DNA of 45,493 bases from an uncultured Gemmiger sp. (GCA_944382785.1 CALWNO010000105.1:1-45493); one strand, 5' to 3'. Shown: positions 13,110-21,869, numbered from the stretch's first letter. Made by a program: numbers and translations. The notes: a model not told the origin generated them from the sequence alone.

Positions 13110-13945
13110 TGGGCGAAAGCGCAAAACGTACCGTTTCCAATGTAGTGGTCACCCTGGTGGGTCTTCTGGTCGCTTTTCTGATCATCTTCCCCATCATCTG
13201 GCTGCTGTTCAGCTCCTTCAAACCTTCCAATGAGCTGTTTGCCTACCCCCTGCACCTCTTCCCCCAGAACCCCACCGCTGAATCCTACTTCGGCGTTGTG
13301 GAGGACGGCATCTTTGTCTACTTCAAGAACAGCCTGTTCCTGGCTGTCATGGGCACCATCATCACCGTCATCACCAGTGCCATGTGCGGCTACGCCCTGG
13401 CCATCTACCGCAAGGAACTGAACTACACCAACAAGGTGTTCGCCGTCTTCCTGCTGGGCACCCTGATCCCCGGTGAGATCCTGACCATCGCCCAGTTCAC
13501 CGTCGTGTCCGAGATAGGCCTGTACAACAACATCTGGGGCTGCATCCTGCCCGTGGTCACCACCACCACCGGTATCTTCATGTACCGCCAGCACTACATG
13601 TCCATCCCCCTGGAACTGGCCGAGTCCGCCCGTATCGACGGCGCCAACGAGGCTTTGATCTTCGGCAAGATCATGCTGCCTCTGGGCAGTGCGGTCACCA
13701 TCACCCTGACCATCTTCTCCTTCATGTGGCGCTGGAATGACTACATCCTGCCCCTGATGCTGTTGTCCGATCAGAAGAACTTCACCATTCAGATCGCTGT
13801 CAAGAGCTACATCGGCACCATGGGCGTTGACTGGAACTCCATCCTGTCCGCCTCGGTGTTGTCCATCGTGCCCGTCATCATCATCTTCATCTTCCTGCAG
13901 AAGTACATCACCGGCGGCATCGCCGCTACCGGCGTGAAGGGCTGA
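13109..13945 (+). CDS. Sugar ABC transporter permease, MalG/UgpE type
   Basis: This 278-residue membrane protein has six predicted helices and the EAA loop LAESARIDGANEALIFGK followed by I-x-LP near residue 170-190. Its start overlaps the stop of the partner permease, and an AAAGGAGG site lies just upstream. It is followed after 19 bp by the toroid-fold gene, keeping the operon going. It completes the importer with the MalF-like subunit. Substrate unknown, but the flanking GH105 and GH38 genes suggest a uronic acid- and mannose-containing oligosaccharide. Confidence 0.94.
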   Translation: MGESAKRTVSNVVVTLVGLLVAFLIIFPIIWLLFSSFKPSNELFAYPLHLFPQNPTAESYFGVVEDGIFVYFKNSLFLAVMGTIITVITSAMCGYALAIYRKELNYTNKVFAVFLLGTLIPGEILTIAQFTVVSEIGLYNNIWGCILPVVTTTTGIFMYRQHYMSIPLELAESARIDGANEALIFGKIMLPLGSAVTITLTIFSFMWRWNDYILPLMLLSDQKNFTIQIAVKSYIGTMGVDWNSILSASVLSIVPVIIIFIFLQKYITGGIAATGVKG

Positions 13946-13964
13946 TCCCCTCAAGGAGCAAACC

Positions 13965-15614
13965 ATGGAACGTTACATCCAACACCTCATCGCCGGCGCC
14001 GAGCAGCGCACCGCGAATTTCCTGGCCATGCAGGTCAAAGACAAGCAGGACCTGCAGTACGGCGGCCTGCGCAGCAATGTGTGGGAAGCCAAACCCACCA
14101 TCTATGCCCTGGCCGCGGCGGTGGCCGTCTGGCTCAACCCGGACAGCCGCTACCACAAGGACCCGGCCCTGTATGACGCCATCTGCCTGGCCCTGGATTT
14201 TGTGGCCCGCACCCAGCGGGAGGACGGCAGCTTTGACTACCCCACCTGCAACTTCCACCCGGCGCCGGATACCTCCTTCTGCTTCAAGCGGCTGTTCGCC
14301 ACCCACCGCATCCTGGTGAAGTACGACGACGGCTCCCAGCAGATCGCCGGACTGCGTAAGCGGTACCTGGCCCTGATGCACAAGGCCCTGCCGGCCATCC
14401 GGGACGGCGGCTTCCACACCCCCAACCATCGCTGGGGCATTGCGGCGGCCCTGCTCCAGGGCGCCAACCTCTTTGCCGACGAAGCTGACTTTGCCCGGAG
14501 CCTGCGGGACCGGGCCGGCCAGTACCTGGCCGAGGGCATTGACGGGGATGAGGACGGCGAGTACGCCGAGCGTTCCACCGGCAACTACAACGCTGTGGTG
14601 AACAACGCCATGATGGCCATGTACCAGGCCACCGGGGACGACAAGTTCCTGGGCTATGTGCGGCGCAACCTGTCCATGATGCTCACCTACATCGACCCGG
14701 ACGGCACCGTTTTCACCCAGAACTCCACCCGCCAGGATCAGGGCAAGCTGGAATACGCGGACAAGTACTTCTACCAGTACCTGTACATGTGCAGCCATGA
14801 GGAGAACGAGGTCTTTGATGCCGCCGCCCAGCGCATCATCCGGGACAACATGGCCCGGGGAGACATTGCGCCGGACTGCCTGCACATTATCATGGCCCAC
14901 GACGAGATGCTGCACCACCACTTCACCCATTGCGGGTTCCCGGCGCAGTACCGCAAGTTCTTCCACCATGCAGGGGTGCTGCGGGTACAGAATCCCCAGT
15001 ACACCTACACCGTGCTCAACGGAAAAAGTGCTTTCCTCTATTTCAAGAGCGGCTCCACCATGGTATACTTGAAGATAGGCGAAAGCTACTGCGACATCCG
15101 CAACTTCATTCCCCAGACCATCCAGGTGGAGGACGGCCGCTGCACCCTGCAGGCCACCGCCAAGGGCTGGTACTACCTGCCCTTCCAGGAGCCCCCCGCC
15201 ACCTCCGACTGGTGGCAGATGGACCACGCCAGCCGGGACAAGCTCATCAGCAGCCAGCTGACCATCACCCTGGAGATCGTGGAGCAGCCCGACGGGCTGG
15301 ACCTCCACCTCAAGACCGAAGGGCTGGACCGGCTGCCTCTGCGGGTGGAATTCTGCGTGCCGGCCAATACGGTGCTGGATCATCCCGCCTTCAATATCCG
15401 TGCCCAGGCCGGTTCCGGCCTGATCCTGCGGGACGGCACCCTGACGGTGCGGGACGGCGCCAAGCACATCACCATCGGCCCCGGGTTCGGGGAACACGAG
15501 TTCCAGGGCCACTATTCCGGCGAGGAAGTGAACACCGCCGGGTTCACGGTGTACTGCAACGCCTACACCCCCACCGAGCGCAAACTCAGCATCCGCGTCA
15601 ACCACGACGCCTGA
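13965..15614 (+). CDS. Putative cytoplasmic (alpha/alpha)-toroid plus beta-sandwich protein, lyase-like
   Basis: I do not recognise a precise family for this 549-residue protein. The first 330 residues look like a helical toroid (repeated helices with Trp, Tyr and His near their ends, such as SNVWEAKPTIYALAAAV and GGFHTPNHRWGIAAALLQG), and the last 200 are strand-rich. This two-part build is that of polysaccharide lyases of the heparinase II/III and PL8 type, in which Asn, His, Arg and Tyr are catalytic; NHRW (about residue 156-159) and NYNAVVNNAM (about 206-215) could supply them. There is no signal peptide, so it would act on imported oligosaccharides. It lies 19 bp behind the permease, with AAGGAGC before the ATG, and ends at a terminator. 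Enzyme class is inference. Confidence 0.65.
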   Translation: MERYIQHLIAGAEQRTANFLAMQVKDKQDLQYGGLRSNVWEAKPTIYALAAAVAVWLNPDSRYHKDPALYDAICLALDFVARTQREDGSFDYPTCNFHPAPDTSFCFKRLFATHRILVKYDDGSQQIAGLRKRYLALMHKALPAIRDGGFHTPNHRWGIAAALLQGANLFADEADFARSLRDRAGQYLAEGIDGDEDGEYAERSTGNYNAVVNNAMMAMYQATGDDKFLGYVRRNLSMMLTYIDPDGTVFTQNSTRQDQGKLEYADKYFYQYLYMCSHEENEVFDAAAQRIIRDNMARGDIAPDCLHIIMAHDEMLHHHFTHCGFPAQYRKFFHHAGVLRVQNPQYTYTVLNGKSAFLYFKSGSTMVYLKIGESYCDIRNFIPQTIQVEDGRCTLQATAKGWYYLPFQEPPATSDWWQMDHASRDKLISSQLTITLEIVEQPDGLDLHLKTEGLDRLPLRVEFCVPANTVLDHPAFNIRAQAGSGLILRDGTLTVRDGAKHITIGPGFGEHEFQGHYSGEEVNTAGFTVYCNAYTPTERKLSIRVNHDA

Positions 15615-15621
15615 CAAAACC

Positions 15622-15669
15622 GGGGAGCGCTGTTTTCCAAGCAAGGGGAAACAGTGCTCCCCTTTTTTT
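15622..15669 (+). terminator. Rho-independent terminator abutting the GH38 ribosome binding site
   Basis: A 14-bp stem (15622-15635 with 15649-15662, one G-T pair) is followed by seven T residues at 15663-15669. The GH38 ribosome binding site AGGAGA begins right at its end. No promoter fits between it and the GH38 start, so downstream genes depend on read-through. Confidence 0.85.
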
Positions 15670-15681
15670 AGGAGACCTGCC

Positions 15682-18600
15682 ATGAATCTGACCGAGATGG
15701 AAAAATACGTACACAGCACCCTGAACCATCTGCAATCCCGGCTGTACACCGAGCTCGGCCCCCTCAGCGGGGTGCGGATGTGTGCCATCGGCTACGGCGA
15801 ACGCCGCCGGGTGCTGGAGGACATGGCCGCCTGGACCCCCTTCGGCACCGACGAGACCTGGGGCGGGCCCGACGCCCATTTCTGCTTCGGGGTCAACTAC
15901 ATCCTGCCCGAAGCCGCCCGGGGCCGTCTGGTGGTGGCGGAGCTGGAGACCGGGGCCAGCGATATCTGGAACACCGACAACCCCCAGTTCCTGGCCTATG
16001 TGGACGGCAAGCTGCGCTGTGCCCTGGACATGAACCACCGGGAGGTTGTCCTGACCGAAAAGGCCGAGCCCGGCACCGTGGTGTCCCTGCGGCTGTACGG
16101 GTACAGCAACACGGCGGGCAAGTCCAACTTCCTGCATCTGCGGGCCCGCATCCCCGATCCTCTGGCTCAGGCCGCTTACTATGACCTGAAAGCCCCCTTT
16201 GAGACCGCCTGTCGCCTGCGGGATGACGATGACCGCCGCACCCGGCTGCTCCAGTCCCTGTGCCGGGCCGCCGACCTGCTGGACCTGCGCAACATCGGCC
16301 CGGAAGCCTGGGCGGACTCTTTGCACCGGGTGCGGGAACTGCTGGCTGCCGAGGTGCTGGGCCGCCCCGACCCCGACGCCCCCCAGGTGTACAGCGTGGG
16401 CCACACCCACATTGACGTGGCCTGGAAATGGCCGGTGCGCCAGACCCGGGAAAAGGCCCTGCGGAGCTTTTCCACCGTGCTGTCCCTCATGGAGGAGTAC
16501 CCCGAATACAAATTCATGTCCAGCCAGCCCCAGCTGTACGCGTTCGTCAAGGAGGACTGCCCAGAAGTCTTTGCCCAGATCCGCCGCCGGGTGGCGGAGG
16601 CACGCTGGGAGACCGAGGGCGCCATGTGGCTGGAAGCAGACTGCAACCTGAGCTCCGGGGAATCCCTGATCCGGCAGATCGCCTTCGGCAAGCGGTTCTT
16701 TGAGCAGGAGTTCGGCACCGGGGACAATGTGGTGCTCTGGCTGCCCGATGTCTTCGGCTACAGCGCCGCCCTGCCCCAGATCATGCGCAAGACCGGGCTG
16801 CGGTACTTCATGACCACCAAGATCGCCTGGAACGAGCGCAACCTCTTCCCCTACGACACCATGTACTGGGAGGGCATCGACGGTTCCCAGGTGTTGTCCC
16901 ACTTCATCACCACCGCCGACGCCGACCCCTACCCGGAACTGCGCCGCAAACCCATGGGCACCACCTACAACGGGCTGGAAAATCCCCGCCACATCATGGG
17001 CTGCTGGCAGCGGTACCAGCAGAAGCCCTGCAGCCACAAGGTCCTCACCGTCTACGGATACGGGGACGGTGGCGGCGGCTCCACCCGGGAGATGATCGAG
17101 ATGGGCCGCCGCATGGAACAGGGCATTCCCGGCTGTCCGGTGGTGCGGTTCTCCGGCGTGCGGGAATTCTTTGAGGACCTGGAACAGGAAGTGCAGGGCA
17201 AGGACCTGCCCAAATGGAGCGGAGAGCTCTACCTGGAATTTCACCGGGGCACCTACACCTCCCAGGCTGCCAACAAGCGGGACAACCGCCGGTGTGAGGA
17301 GGCGCTGGCCACCACCGAATGGCTGGCCCAGACCGCCCATCTGTGCTGCGACACCCCCTACCCCGCCGACCGGCTCCACGACGCCTGGAAACTGGTGCTG
17401 CTGAACCAGTTCCACGACATCCTGCCCGGGTCCAGCATCGCGGAGGTGTACGAGCAGACCGCCCGGGAATACACCTTCGTCAAGGCCGAGTGTGCCTCCA
17501 TGCAGGCCCAGGCCCTGGACGCCCTGGGCCACCGGGCGGGCTGCGAGCCTGCGGAGCCGGATTGTGCCGACACCCTGCTGGCCTGGAACCCCCTGAGCTA
17601 TCCCCAGGACCTGCTGCTCACCCTGCCCGCCGACGCCCCCCGCCCCGCGGATGCTCCCTGCCAGCGCACTGCCGACGGTTCGGCCCTCTGCCTGGTGGAG
17701 GATCTGCCGCCCCTGGGCCACAAGGCGGTGGCCCTGACCCGGCAGGAACTGCCCCGGCGCCCGCTGCCCCGGGCGGAATACCTGCCCGACGGCGCGTTGC
17801 TGGTGCGCACCGGCCGTTACCGGGCCCAGATCCAGCCGGACGGCCAGCTGAATTCCCTGTATGACGAGCAGGCCCAGCGGGAGCTCTTTGCCCCCGACGC
17901 CCCCGGCAACCATCTGCGGGTGTACGACGACCGCCCCTATGAGTTCGACGCCTGGAACATCGACGAAGCCTATGTGCGCAAGCATTGGGACCCCGAAGCC
18001 TGCGGCCCCGCCGAGCTGCTGGAGGCCGGTCCCCTGCGCTGGGTGGTGCGCACCCGGCTGCGGTACCTGAACTCCACCATCGAGCAGAAGATCCTCTTCT
18101 ACGCCCACAGCCCCCGCATCGACTTTGAGACCACGGTGGACTGGCAGGAACACCAGCAGCTGCTGAAGGTACATTTTCCCTTTGCCTTCTTCACCCGCAA
18201 GCTGCAGTGTGAGATCCAGTACGGCAGTGTGGAGCGCCCCACCCACACCAACACCAGCTGGGAGCAGGCCCGGTTCGAGATGTGCATGCACCGCTGGCTG
18301 GATCTGTCCGACGGCGGCTACGGCGCGGCCCTGCTCAACGACAGCAAGTACGGCTACAGCGCCAGGGATTCCCAGGTGGCCCTGACCCTGATCAAGGCCG
18401 GAGTGTTCCCGGCCCCGGACGCCGACATCGGCACCCACCACTTTACCTACAGCCTGATGCCCCACACCGGTGATTTCCGCACCGGCGGGGTGGTGCGGGA
18501 AGCGGGCCGGCTGAACCGTCCCGCCCTGACCTGGCTGGGCAAGCGCGGGAGTGAAAGCGCCGGTCTGTGGCCGGAAGTGCACATCGACCGGGAGAACGTG

Positions 18601-18867
18601 TTCTGTGAGGTGTTCAAGCACGCCGAAAGCCAGGACGCCACCATCCTGCGGATGTACGAAGCGGCGGGCATGCAGACCCGGGTGCACTGGAACCTGGCGG
18701 GCGCCCCCGACCTGGAGGTGTGGGAGTGCGACCTGCTGGAGCACCGGCAGAGCCCCGTCCCGACGGAAAAGGGCCTTGTCACCGCCGACTTCGGTCCCTA
18801 TGAGATCAAAACCTTTGCGGTGGTTCCCCGCAGCCAGCCCGCAAAACAGGAGGTTTCCCATGTATAA
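15682..18867 (+). CDS. Alpha-mannosidase, GH38
   Basis: The 1061-residue enzyme removes alpha-linked mannose. It has the GH38 layout: an N-terminal accessory region (1-230), the metal-dependent catalytic domain (about 235-500), a three-helix bundle and a long C-terminal beta domain. Zinc ligands appear in GHTHIDVAWKWP (His241, His243 and Asp245 nearby), and the nucleophile in WLPDVFGYSAALPQ is Asp356. No signal peptide is present, so it is cytoplasmic, as are bacterial relatives such as MngB-type enzymes. Its end overlaps the ROK kinase start by eight bases, so the released sugar probably goes to that kinase. The start is set by AGGAGA 7 bp upstream. Linkage preference cannot be read from the sequence. 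Confidence 0.95.
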   Translation: MNLTEMEKYVHSTLNHLQSRLYTELGPLSGVRMCAIGYGERRRVLEDMAAWTPFGTDETWGGPDAHFCFGVNYILPEAARGRLVVAELETGASDIWNTDNPQFLAYVDGKLRCALDMNHREVVLTEKAEPGTVVSLRLYGYSNTAGKSNFLHLRARIPDPLAQAAYYDLKAPFETACRLRDDDDRRTRLLQSLCRAADLLDLRNIGPEAWADSLHRVRELLAAEVLGRPDPDAPQVYSVGHTHIDVAWKWPVRQTREKALRSFSTVLSLMEEYPEYKFMSSQPQLYAFVKEDCPEVFAQIRRRVAEARWETEGAMWLEADCNLSSGESLIRQIAFGKRFFEQEFGTGDNVVLWLPDVFGYSAALPQIMRKTGLRYFMTTKIAWNERNLFPYDTMYWEGIDGSQVLSHFITTADADPYPELRRKPMGTTYNGLENPRHIMGCWQRYQQKPCSHKVLTVYGYGDGGGGSTREMIEMGRRMEQGIPGCPVVRFSGVREFFEDLEQEVQGKDLPKWSGELYLEFHRGTYTSQAANKRDNRRCEEALATTEWLAQTAHLCCDTPYPADRLHDAWKLVLLNQFHDILPGSSIAEVYEQTAREYTFVKAECASMQAQALDALGHRAGCEPAEPDCADTLLAWNPLSYPQDLLLTLPADAPRPADAPCQRTADGSALCLVEDLPPLGHKAVALTRQELPRRPLPRAEYLPDGALLVRTGRYRAQIQPDGQLNSLYDEQAQRELFAPDAPGNHLRVYDDRPYEFDAWNIDEAYVRKHWDPEACGPAELLEAGPLRWVVRTRLRYLNSTIEQKILFYAHSPRIDFETTVDWQEHQQLLKVHFPFAFFTRKLQCEIQYGSVERPTHTNTSWEQARFEMCMHRWLDLSDGGYGAALLNDSKYGYSARDSQVALTLIKAGVFPAPDADIGTHHFTYSLMPHTGDFRTGGVVREAGRLNRPALTWLGKRGSESAGLWPEVHIDRENVFCEVFKHAESQDATILRMYEAAGMQTRVHWNLAGAPDLEVWECDLLEHRQSPVPTEKGLVTADFGPYEIKTFAVVPRSQPAKQEVSHV

Positions 18868-19801
18868 CATCGGTATTGACCTGGGCGGCACCAACATTGC
18901 CATGGGCCTGGTGGATGACGCTCTGCACCTGGTGTACCAGGTTTCCGAACCCACCAACCTGCCCAAAAGCCCCGAACGCCTGGCCGACGACATCCACGCC
19001 CTGGTGGTGCGGATGCTGGCCGACCGCGGCCTGACCGAAGCCGACGTGGGCTGCGCGGGCATCGGCATTCCGGGCACCGTGAACCAGGCCGAAGGTACGG
19101 TGGAATACGCCAACAACTTCGGGTTTGACAACGTGCCCTTTGTGCGGCTGCTGCAGGAGCGGTTTGCCTGCCGCCTGCTGGCCGCCAACGACGCCGGCGC
19201 CGCCGCCTGGGGCGAGTACCTGGCCGGCTGCGGTCAGGGTGTGAACAGCATGGTGGCCATGACTCTGGGCACCGGTGTGGGCGGCGGCATCATCCTGAAC
19301 GGCCGCCTGTGGGGCGGCTGCAACGCCGCCGCCGGGGAGATGGGCCACATGGTCCTGCACACCGGCGGCCGCCCCTGCACCTGCGGGCGCAAAGGCTGCC
19401 TGGAAGCCTACGCTTCCGCCACCGCCCTGGTCCAGCGCGCCGCCGAAGCCGTGGCCGACGCCCCCGAAAGCCTGCTGGCCCGGGCCCCCATTGACGGCCG
19501 GGCAGTCTTTGCCGCCGCCAAGGCGGGGGACGCCACCGCCGCCCGGGTGCTGGACGAGTTCCTCACCGATCTGGCCGAAGGGGTGACCAACATCATCAAT
19601 ATTCTGCAGCCCGAACTGCTGTGCATCGGCGGCGGGCTCAGCGGGGCCGGGGCCCAGCTGCTGGCCCCCCTGCGCAAGAAGGTGGCCCCCATGATCTATT
19701 CCCGGTATTCGCGCCGCAACACCCGGCTGGAACTGGCCAGCCTGGGCAACGCCGCCGGCATCATCGGCGCGGCCGGTCTTGACCGTCAGGAGGGAATGTA
19801 A
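18860..19801 (+). CDS. ROK-family sugar kinase
   Basis: The 313-residue protein phosphorylates a hexose at the expense of ATP. The ATP loop reads GIDLGGTNIAMG, the catalytic base is in AANDAGAAAWGE (Asp111), and the zinc site is HTGG-x-x-CTCGRKGC (His167, Cys173, Cys175, Cys180). The N-terminal DNA-binding domain of ROK repressors is absent, so it is an enzyme. The start codon at 18860 lies inside the end of the GH38 gene, preceded by AGGAGG, and the frame is open further upstream only as a shadow of GH38. Glucokinase, fructokinase and mannose kinase activities all occur in this family. With GH38 next to it, mannose is a reasonable guess. Its stop overlaps the next start (TAATG). Confidence 0.92.
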   Translation: MYNIGIDLGGTNIAMGLVDDALHLVYQVSEPTNLPKSPERLADDIHALVVRMLADRGLTEADVGCAGIGIPGTVNQAEGTVEYANNFGFDNVPFVRLLQERFACRLLAANDAGAAAWGEYLAGCGQGVNSMVAMTLGTGVGGGIILNGRLWGGCNAAAGEMGHMVLHTGGRPCTCGRKGCLEAYASATALVQRAAEAVADAPESLLARAPIDGRAVFAAAKAGDATAARVLDEFLTDLAEGVTNIINILQPELLCIGGGLSGAGAQLLAPLRKKVAPMIYSRYSRRNTRLELASLGNAAGIIGAAGLDRQEGM

Positions 19802-20652
19802 TGATCCAATTTGGTATGCGCGCCCACGATGCCTACCGCCCCGCCCCCATGGCCGAAGCCCTGGATGCCATGCAGGCCCAGGGGCTGGAGCATCTGCAGC
19901 TCGCCTTTGAAAAAAGTTTTTCCGATTACGATTTCACCACCGGCCATTATTCGGCGGGCTTTGCCCACAAGATCGGCCGGGAACTGGCCAAGCGGGACCT
20001 GCACGTGGCGGTGCTGGGCTGCTACATCAACCCGGTGAACCCCGACCCCGCCGCCCGGGCCGGGGAGGTGGCCCGCTTTGTGGAGCGGCTGCGCTACGCC
20101 AAGCACTGTAACGCCGACATGGTGGGCACCGAGACCGGGCGCTACAGCCCGGACATGGCGGTGACCGACGCCACCCGCAGCGCCGAGTGCTACAGCACCC
20201 TGCTGGACAGCTTTTCCACCATTGTGGACGCGGCCGAGCGGCTGGGCGTGACGGTGGGGGTGGAAGGGGTGTTCGACCACACCCTGCGCAGCCCCGAGAT
20301 GATGGACCGCTTCCTCAAGGACATCGCCTCCCCGGCGGTGGAGGTCATTCTGGACGCCGCCAACCTGGTGGCCCCCTGGGCCGCCGCGCCGGAAGAACAG
20401 AATGCCGTCATCAACAAGGCCTTCGACCTGTACGGGGACCGGATCTCGGTGCTGCACCTGAAGGACTGCGTCTTTGATGAGCACGGGGTACAGAAATGCG
20501 TGCGCCCCGGCACCGGCCTTGTGTGCTACGACGCCCTCATGGCCAACGTGAAGGCTGCCAAGCCGGAGATCATCGGCCTGCTGGAGGAATCCGACCCCGA
20601 ACACTTCGCCCAGGACCGCGCCTTCTTTGCTGCTCAGCTGGAGAAAGCCTGA
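19801..20652 (+). CDS. Sugar phosphate isomerase/epimerase (TIM barrel, xylose isomerase-like)
   Basis: This 283-residue protein belongs to the AP endonuclease 2-like TIM-barrel superfamily that includes ketose 3-epimerases and hydroxypyruvate isomerases. Four spaced residues fit the usual metal ligands: Glu155 in VGVEGVFDH, Asp185 in ILDAANLV, His219 in VLHLKD and Glu262 in GLLEESD. It has no signal peptide. The overlap with the kinase stop and the shared terminator downstream show it is the last gene of the GH38-kinase unit. It probably interconverts a released sugar or its phosphate, but the substrate cannot be chosen from the sequence; a uronate-derived ketose is also possible given the GH105 gene. 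Confidence 0.85.
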   Translation: MIQFGMRAHDAYRPAPMAEALDAMQAQGLEHLQLAFEKSFSDYDFTTGHYSAGFAHKIGRELAKRDLHVAVLGCYINPVNPDPAARAGEVARFVERLRYAKHCNADMVGTETGRYSPDMAVTDATRSAECYSTLLDSFSTIVDAAERLGVTVGVEGVFDHTLRSPEMMDRFLKDIASPAVEVILDAANLVAPWAAAPEEQNAVINKAFDLYGDRISVLHLKDCVFDEHGVQKCVRPGTGLVCYDALMANVKAAKPEIIGLLEESDPEHFAQDRAFFAAQLEKA

Positions 20653-20695
20653 GCAGCAAAGTTCCCGCCTTCCGGCCGGCACAAGCCTGCTTTTC

Positions 20696-20730
20696 AAAAA
20701 GCCCTGCTCCCCGGGAGCGGGGCTTTTTTC
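20696..20730 (+). terminator. Rho-independent terminator of the glycan operon
   Basis: The stem AGCCCTGCTCCC pairs with GGGAGCGGGGCT across a CG loop (one wobble pair) and is followed by a run of T. It ends the operon that begins at the GH105 gene. Confidence 0.9.
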
Positions 20731-20740
20731 GCCCCGCCCC

Positions 20741-20769
20741 TTGCACCGGGACCCCAAGGCGGGTACAAT
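20741..20769 (+). promoter_or_regulatory. Sigma-A promoter for the glutaredoxin-like gene
   Basis: TTGCAC at 20741-20746 and TACAAT at 20764-20769 have a 17-bp spacer, 34 bp before the start codon. Confidence 0.75.
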
Positions 20770-20803
20770 AGGGGCAAACCCCGGCGAAAGGAGCCCATTT
20801 TCC

Positions 20804-21121
20804 ATGAAAGTATACGGAACCCCCATCTGCATTGACTGCCGCAACTACAAAGCCCTGCAAGAATCCCGGGGCTTTGCGGCGGAATACGTGGACATCACCG
20901 AAAGCACCGCCAACCTGAAGGAATTTCTGGCCCTGCGGGACCATGACCCGGTCTTTGCCCCGGTGCGGGAGCGCGGCGGCATCGGCGTGCCCCTCTTTGT
21001 GCGGGAGGACGGGGAAAAGACCTTTGACCTCAACACCGCCCTGTCCTGGCTGGGCCAGCCCCCGGTGAAGGAGGAAGAAATTGCCGAACACCGCAGCTGC
21101 GGCATCAACGGCTGCCGGTAA
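20804..21121 (+). CDS. Glutaredoxin/thioredoxin-fold small protein with C-terminal Cys pair
   Basis: This 105-residue protein has an N-terminal redox motif in YGTPICIDC (Cys9, Cys12) followed by the glutaredoxin-like beta-alpha-beta pattern and a cis-Pro-like GVPLFV near residue 60-64. It likely reduces disulfides or glutathione-like mixed thiols in the cytoplasm. A second Cys pair lies in the tail (Cys99 and Cys104 in HRSCGINGCR), beyond the usual end of a glutaredoxin; it may bind a metal or serve as a second redox couple. It is a single gene with its own promoter and a shared terminator, and the ATG is preceded by AAAGGAG. Role not defined. Confidence 0.85.
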   Translation: MKVYGTPICIDCRNYKALQESRGFAAEYVDITESTANLKEFLALRDHDPVFAPVRERGGIGVPLFVREDGEKTFDLNTALSWLGQPPVKEEEIAEHRSCGINGCR

Positions 21122-21130
21122 CACAACAAA

Positions 21131-21178
21131 ACACGGACCGCGTCCCTTTCCTTTGGGGCACGGTCCGTGTTGCTTTTC
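21131..21178. terminator. Bidirectional terminator
   Basis: A 10-bp stem ACACGGACCG/CGGTCCGTGT (21131-21140 with 21161-21170) separates the convergent glutaredoxin-like gene and Crp/Fnr gene; T-rich tails lie on both sides. Confidence 0.8.
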
Positions 21179-21761
21179 ACCCTTCCGGGTCCTGCTGCCG
21201 GAGCTGATGGCGCATCTTGCTCAGGGTGACCGGGGTCATGTTCAGATAGGACGCTACATACCGGTGGGGAATCCGATCGATGACCCCCGGATAGTTGTCC
21301 AGAAACCACCGGTACCGCTGGGCGGCAGAGTACTGGTAGAGCAGCATCTTCAGCTGCCGGTGCAGGTCCGCCGACCACATCACCAGCTGCTCATACACTT
21401 CCCACAGTTCCGGGTACTTGGCCAGCATCCGCTCCACCTGTTCCAGAGGGACCTCCACCACGGTGGCGTCTTCCAGCGCCTCCATGGTCACGGAGGCCTG
21501 CTGATGAAAATCGTTGTCCGCCATCAGGGGTTCCCCACAACGGCAGGCGAGGCAGTCGGTGACCTCCCTGCCGTCCGCGTCGATCACATACCCCCGGATC
21601 ACCCCATGCAGCAGAAAATGCAGACAGGTGGGGGTGGACCCCCGGGTGACCAGCGGCGTTCCCGCCGGGAAAACCCGCACCCGGGACACCGCCACCGCCT
21701 CCTCGATCAGGTCTTTGCCCGCCCCGGGCAGCAGCTTTTGATAAAATTGATCCAGTTCCAT
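21177..21761 (-). CDS. Crp/Fnr-family transcriptional regulator
   Basis: The 194-residue protein has a cyclic-nucleotide-binding-type beta barrel (about 20-115; the strand FPAGTPLVTRGSTPTCLHFLLHG) and a C-terminal winged helix (about 145-190, IPHRYVASYLNMTPVTLSKM). Three Cys residues lie in LACRC and CLHF, not arranged as the Fnr iron-sulfur set, so oxygen sensing is not assured. The start at 21761 was chosen because GGGGAG lies upstream, though the spacing of about 12 bases is loose; the open frame extends to 21863. It is convergent with the glutaredoxin-like gene and divergent from the envelope operon, whose promoter lies next to its own. The effector is unknown. Confidence 0.88.
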   Translation of the reverse strand: MELDQFYQKLLPGAGKDLIEEAVAVSRVRVFPAGTPLVTRGSTPTCLHFLLHGVIRGYVIDADGREVTDCLACRCGEPLMADNDFHQQASVTMEALEDATVVEVPLEQVERMLAKYPELWEVYEQLVMWSADLHRQLKMLLYQYSAAQRYRWFLDNYPGVIDRIPHRYVASYLNMTPVTLSKMRHQLRQQDPEG

Positions 21762-21806
21762 CCGCTGTTTTCTCTCCCCATCCCTGCTTTTTCGAAAGTA
21801 AGATTC

Positions 21807-21815
21807 ATTATAGCA
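21807..21815 (-). promoter_or_regulatory. Extended -10 promoter of the Crp/Fnr gene
   Basis: The minus strand reads TGCTATAAT, a perfect TATAAT with the TGn extension, about 46 bp upstream of the start; no good -35 is seen. Confidence 0.6.
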
Positions 21816-21869
21816 CATCCGGCCGCCAGTTGCTACGGCAGACCTGCGCCGTCCGCCCGGCACCGGCGG

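Noticed and set aside
15598-19188. A 1196-residue open frame on the minus strand
   Set aside because: It overlaps the GH38 and kinase genes, which have clear motifs; composition is that of a complementary frame.
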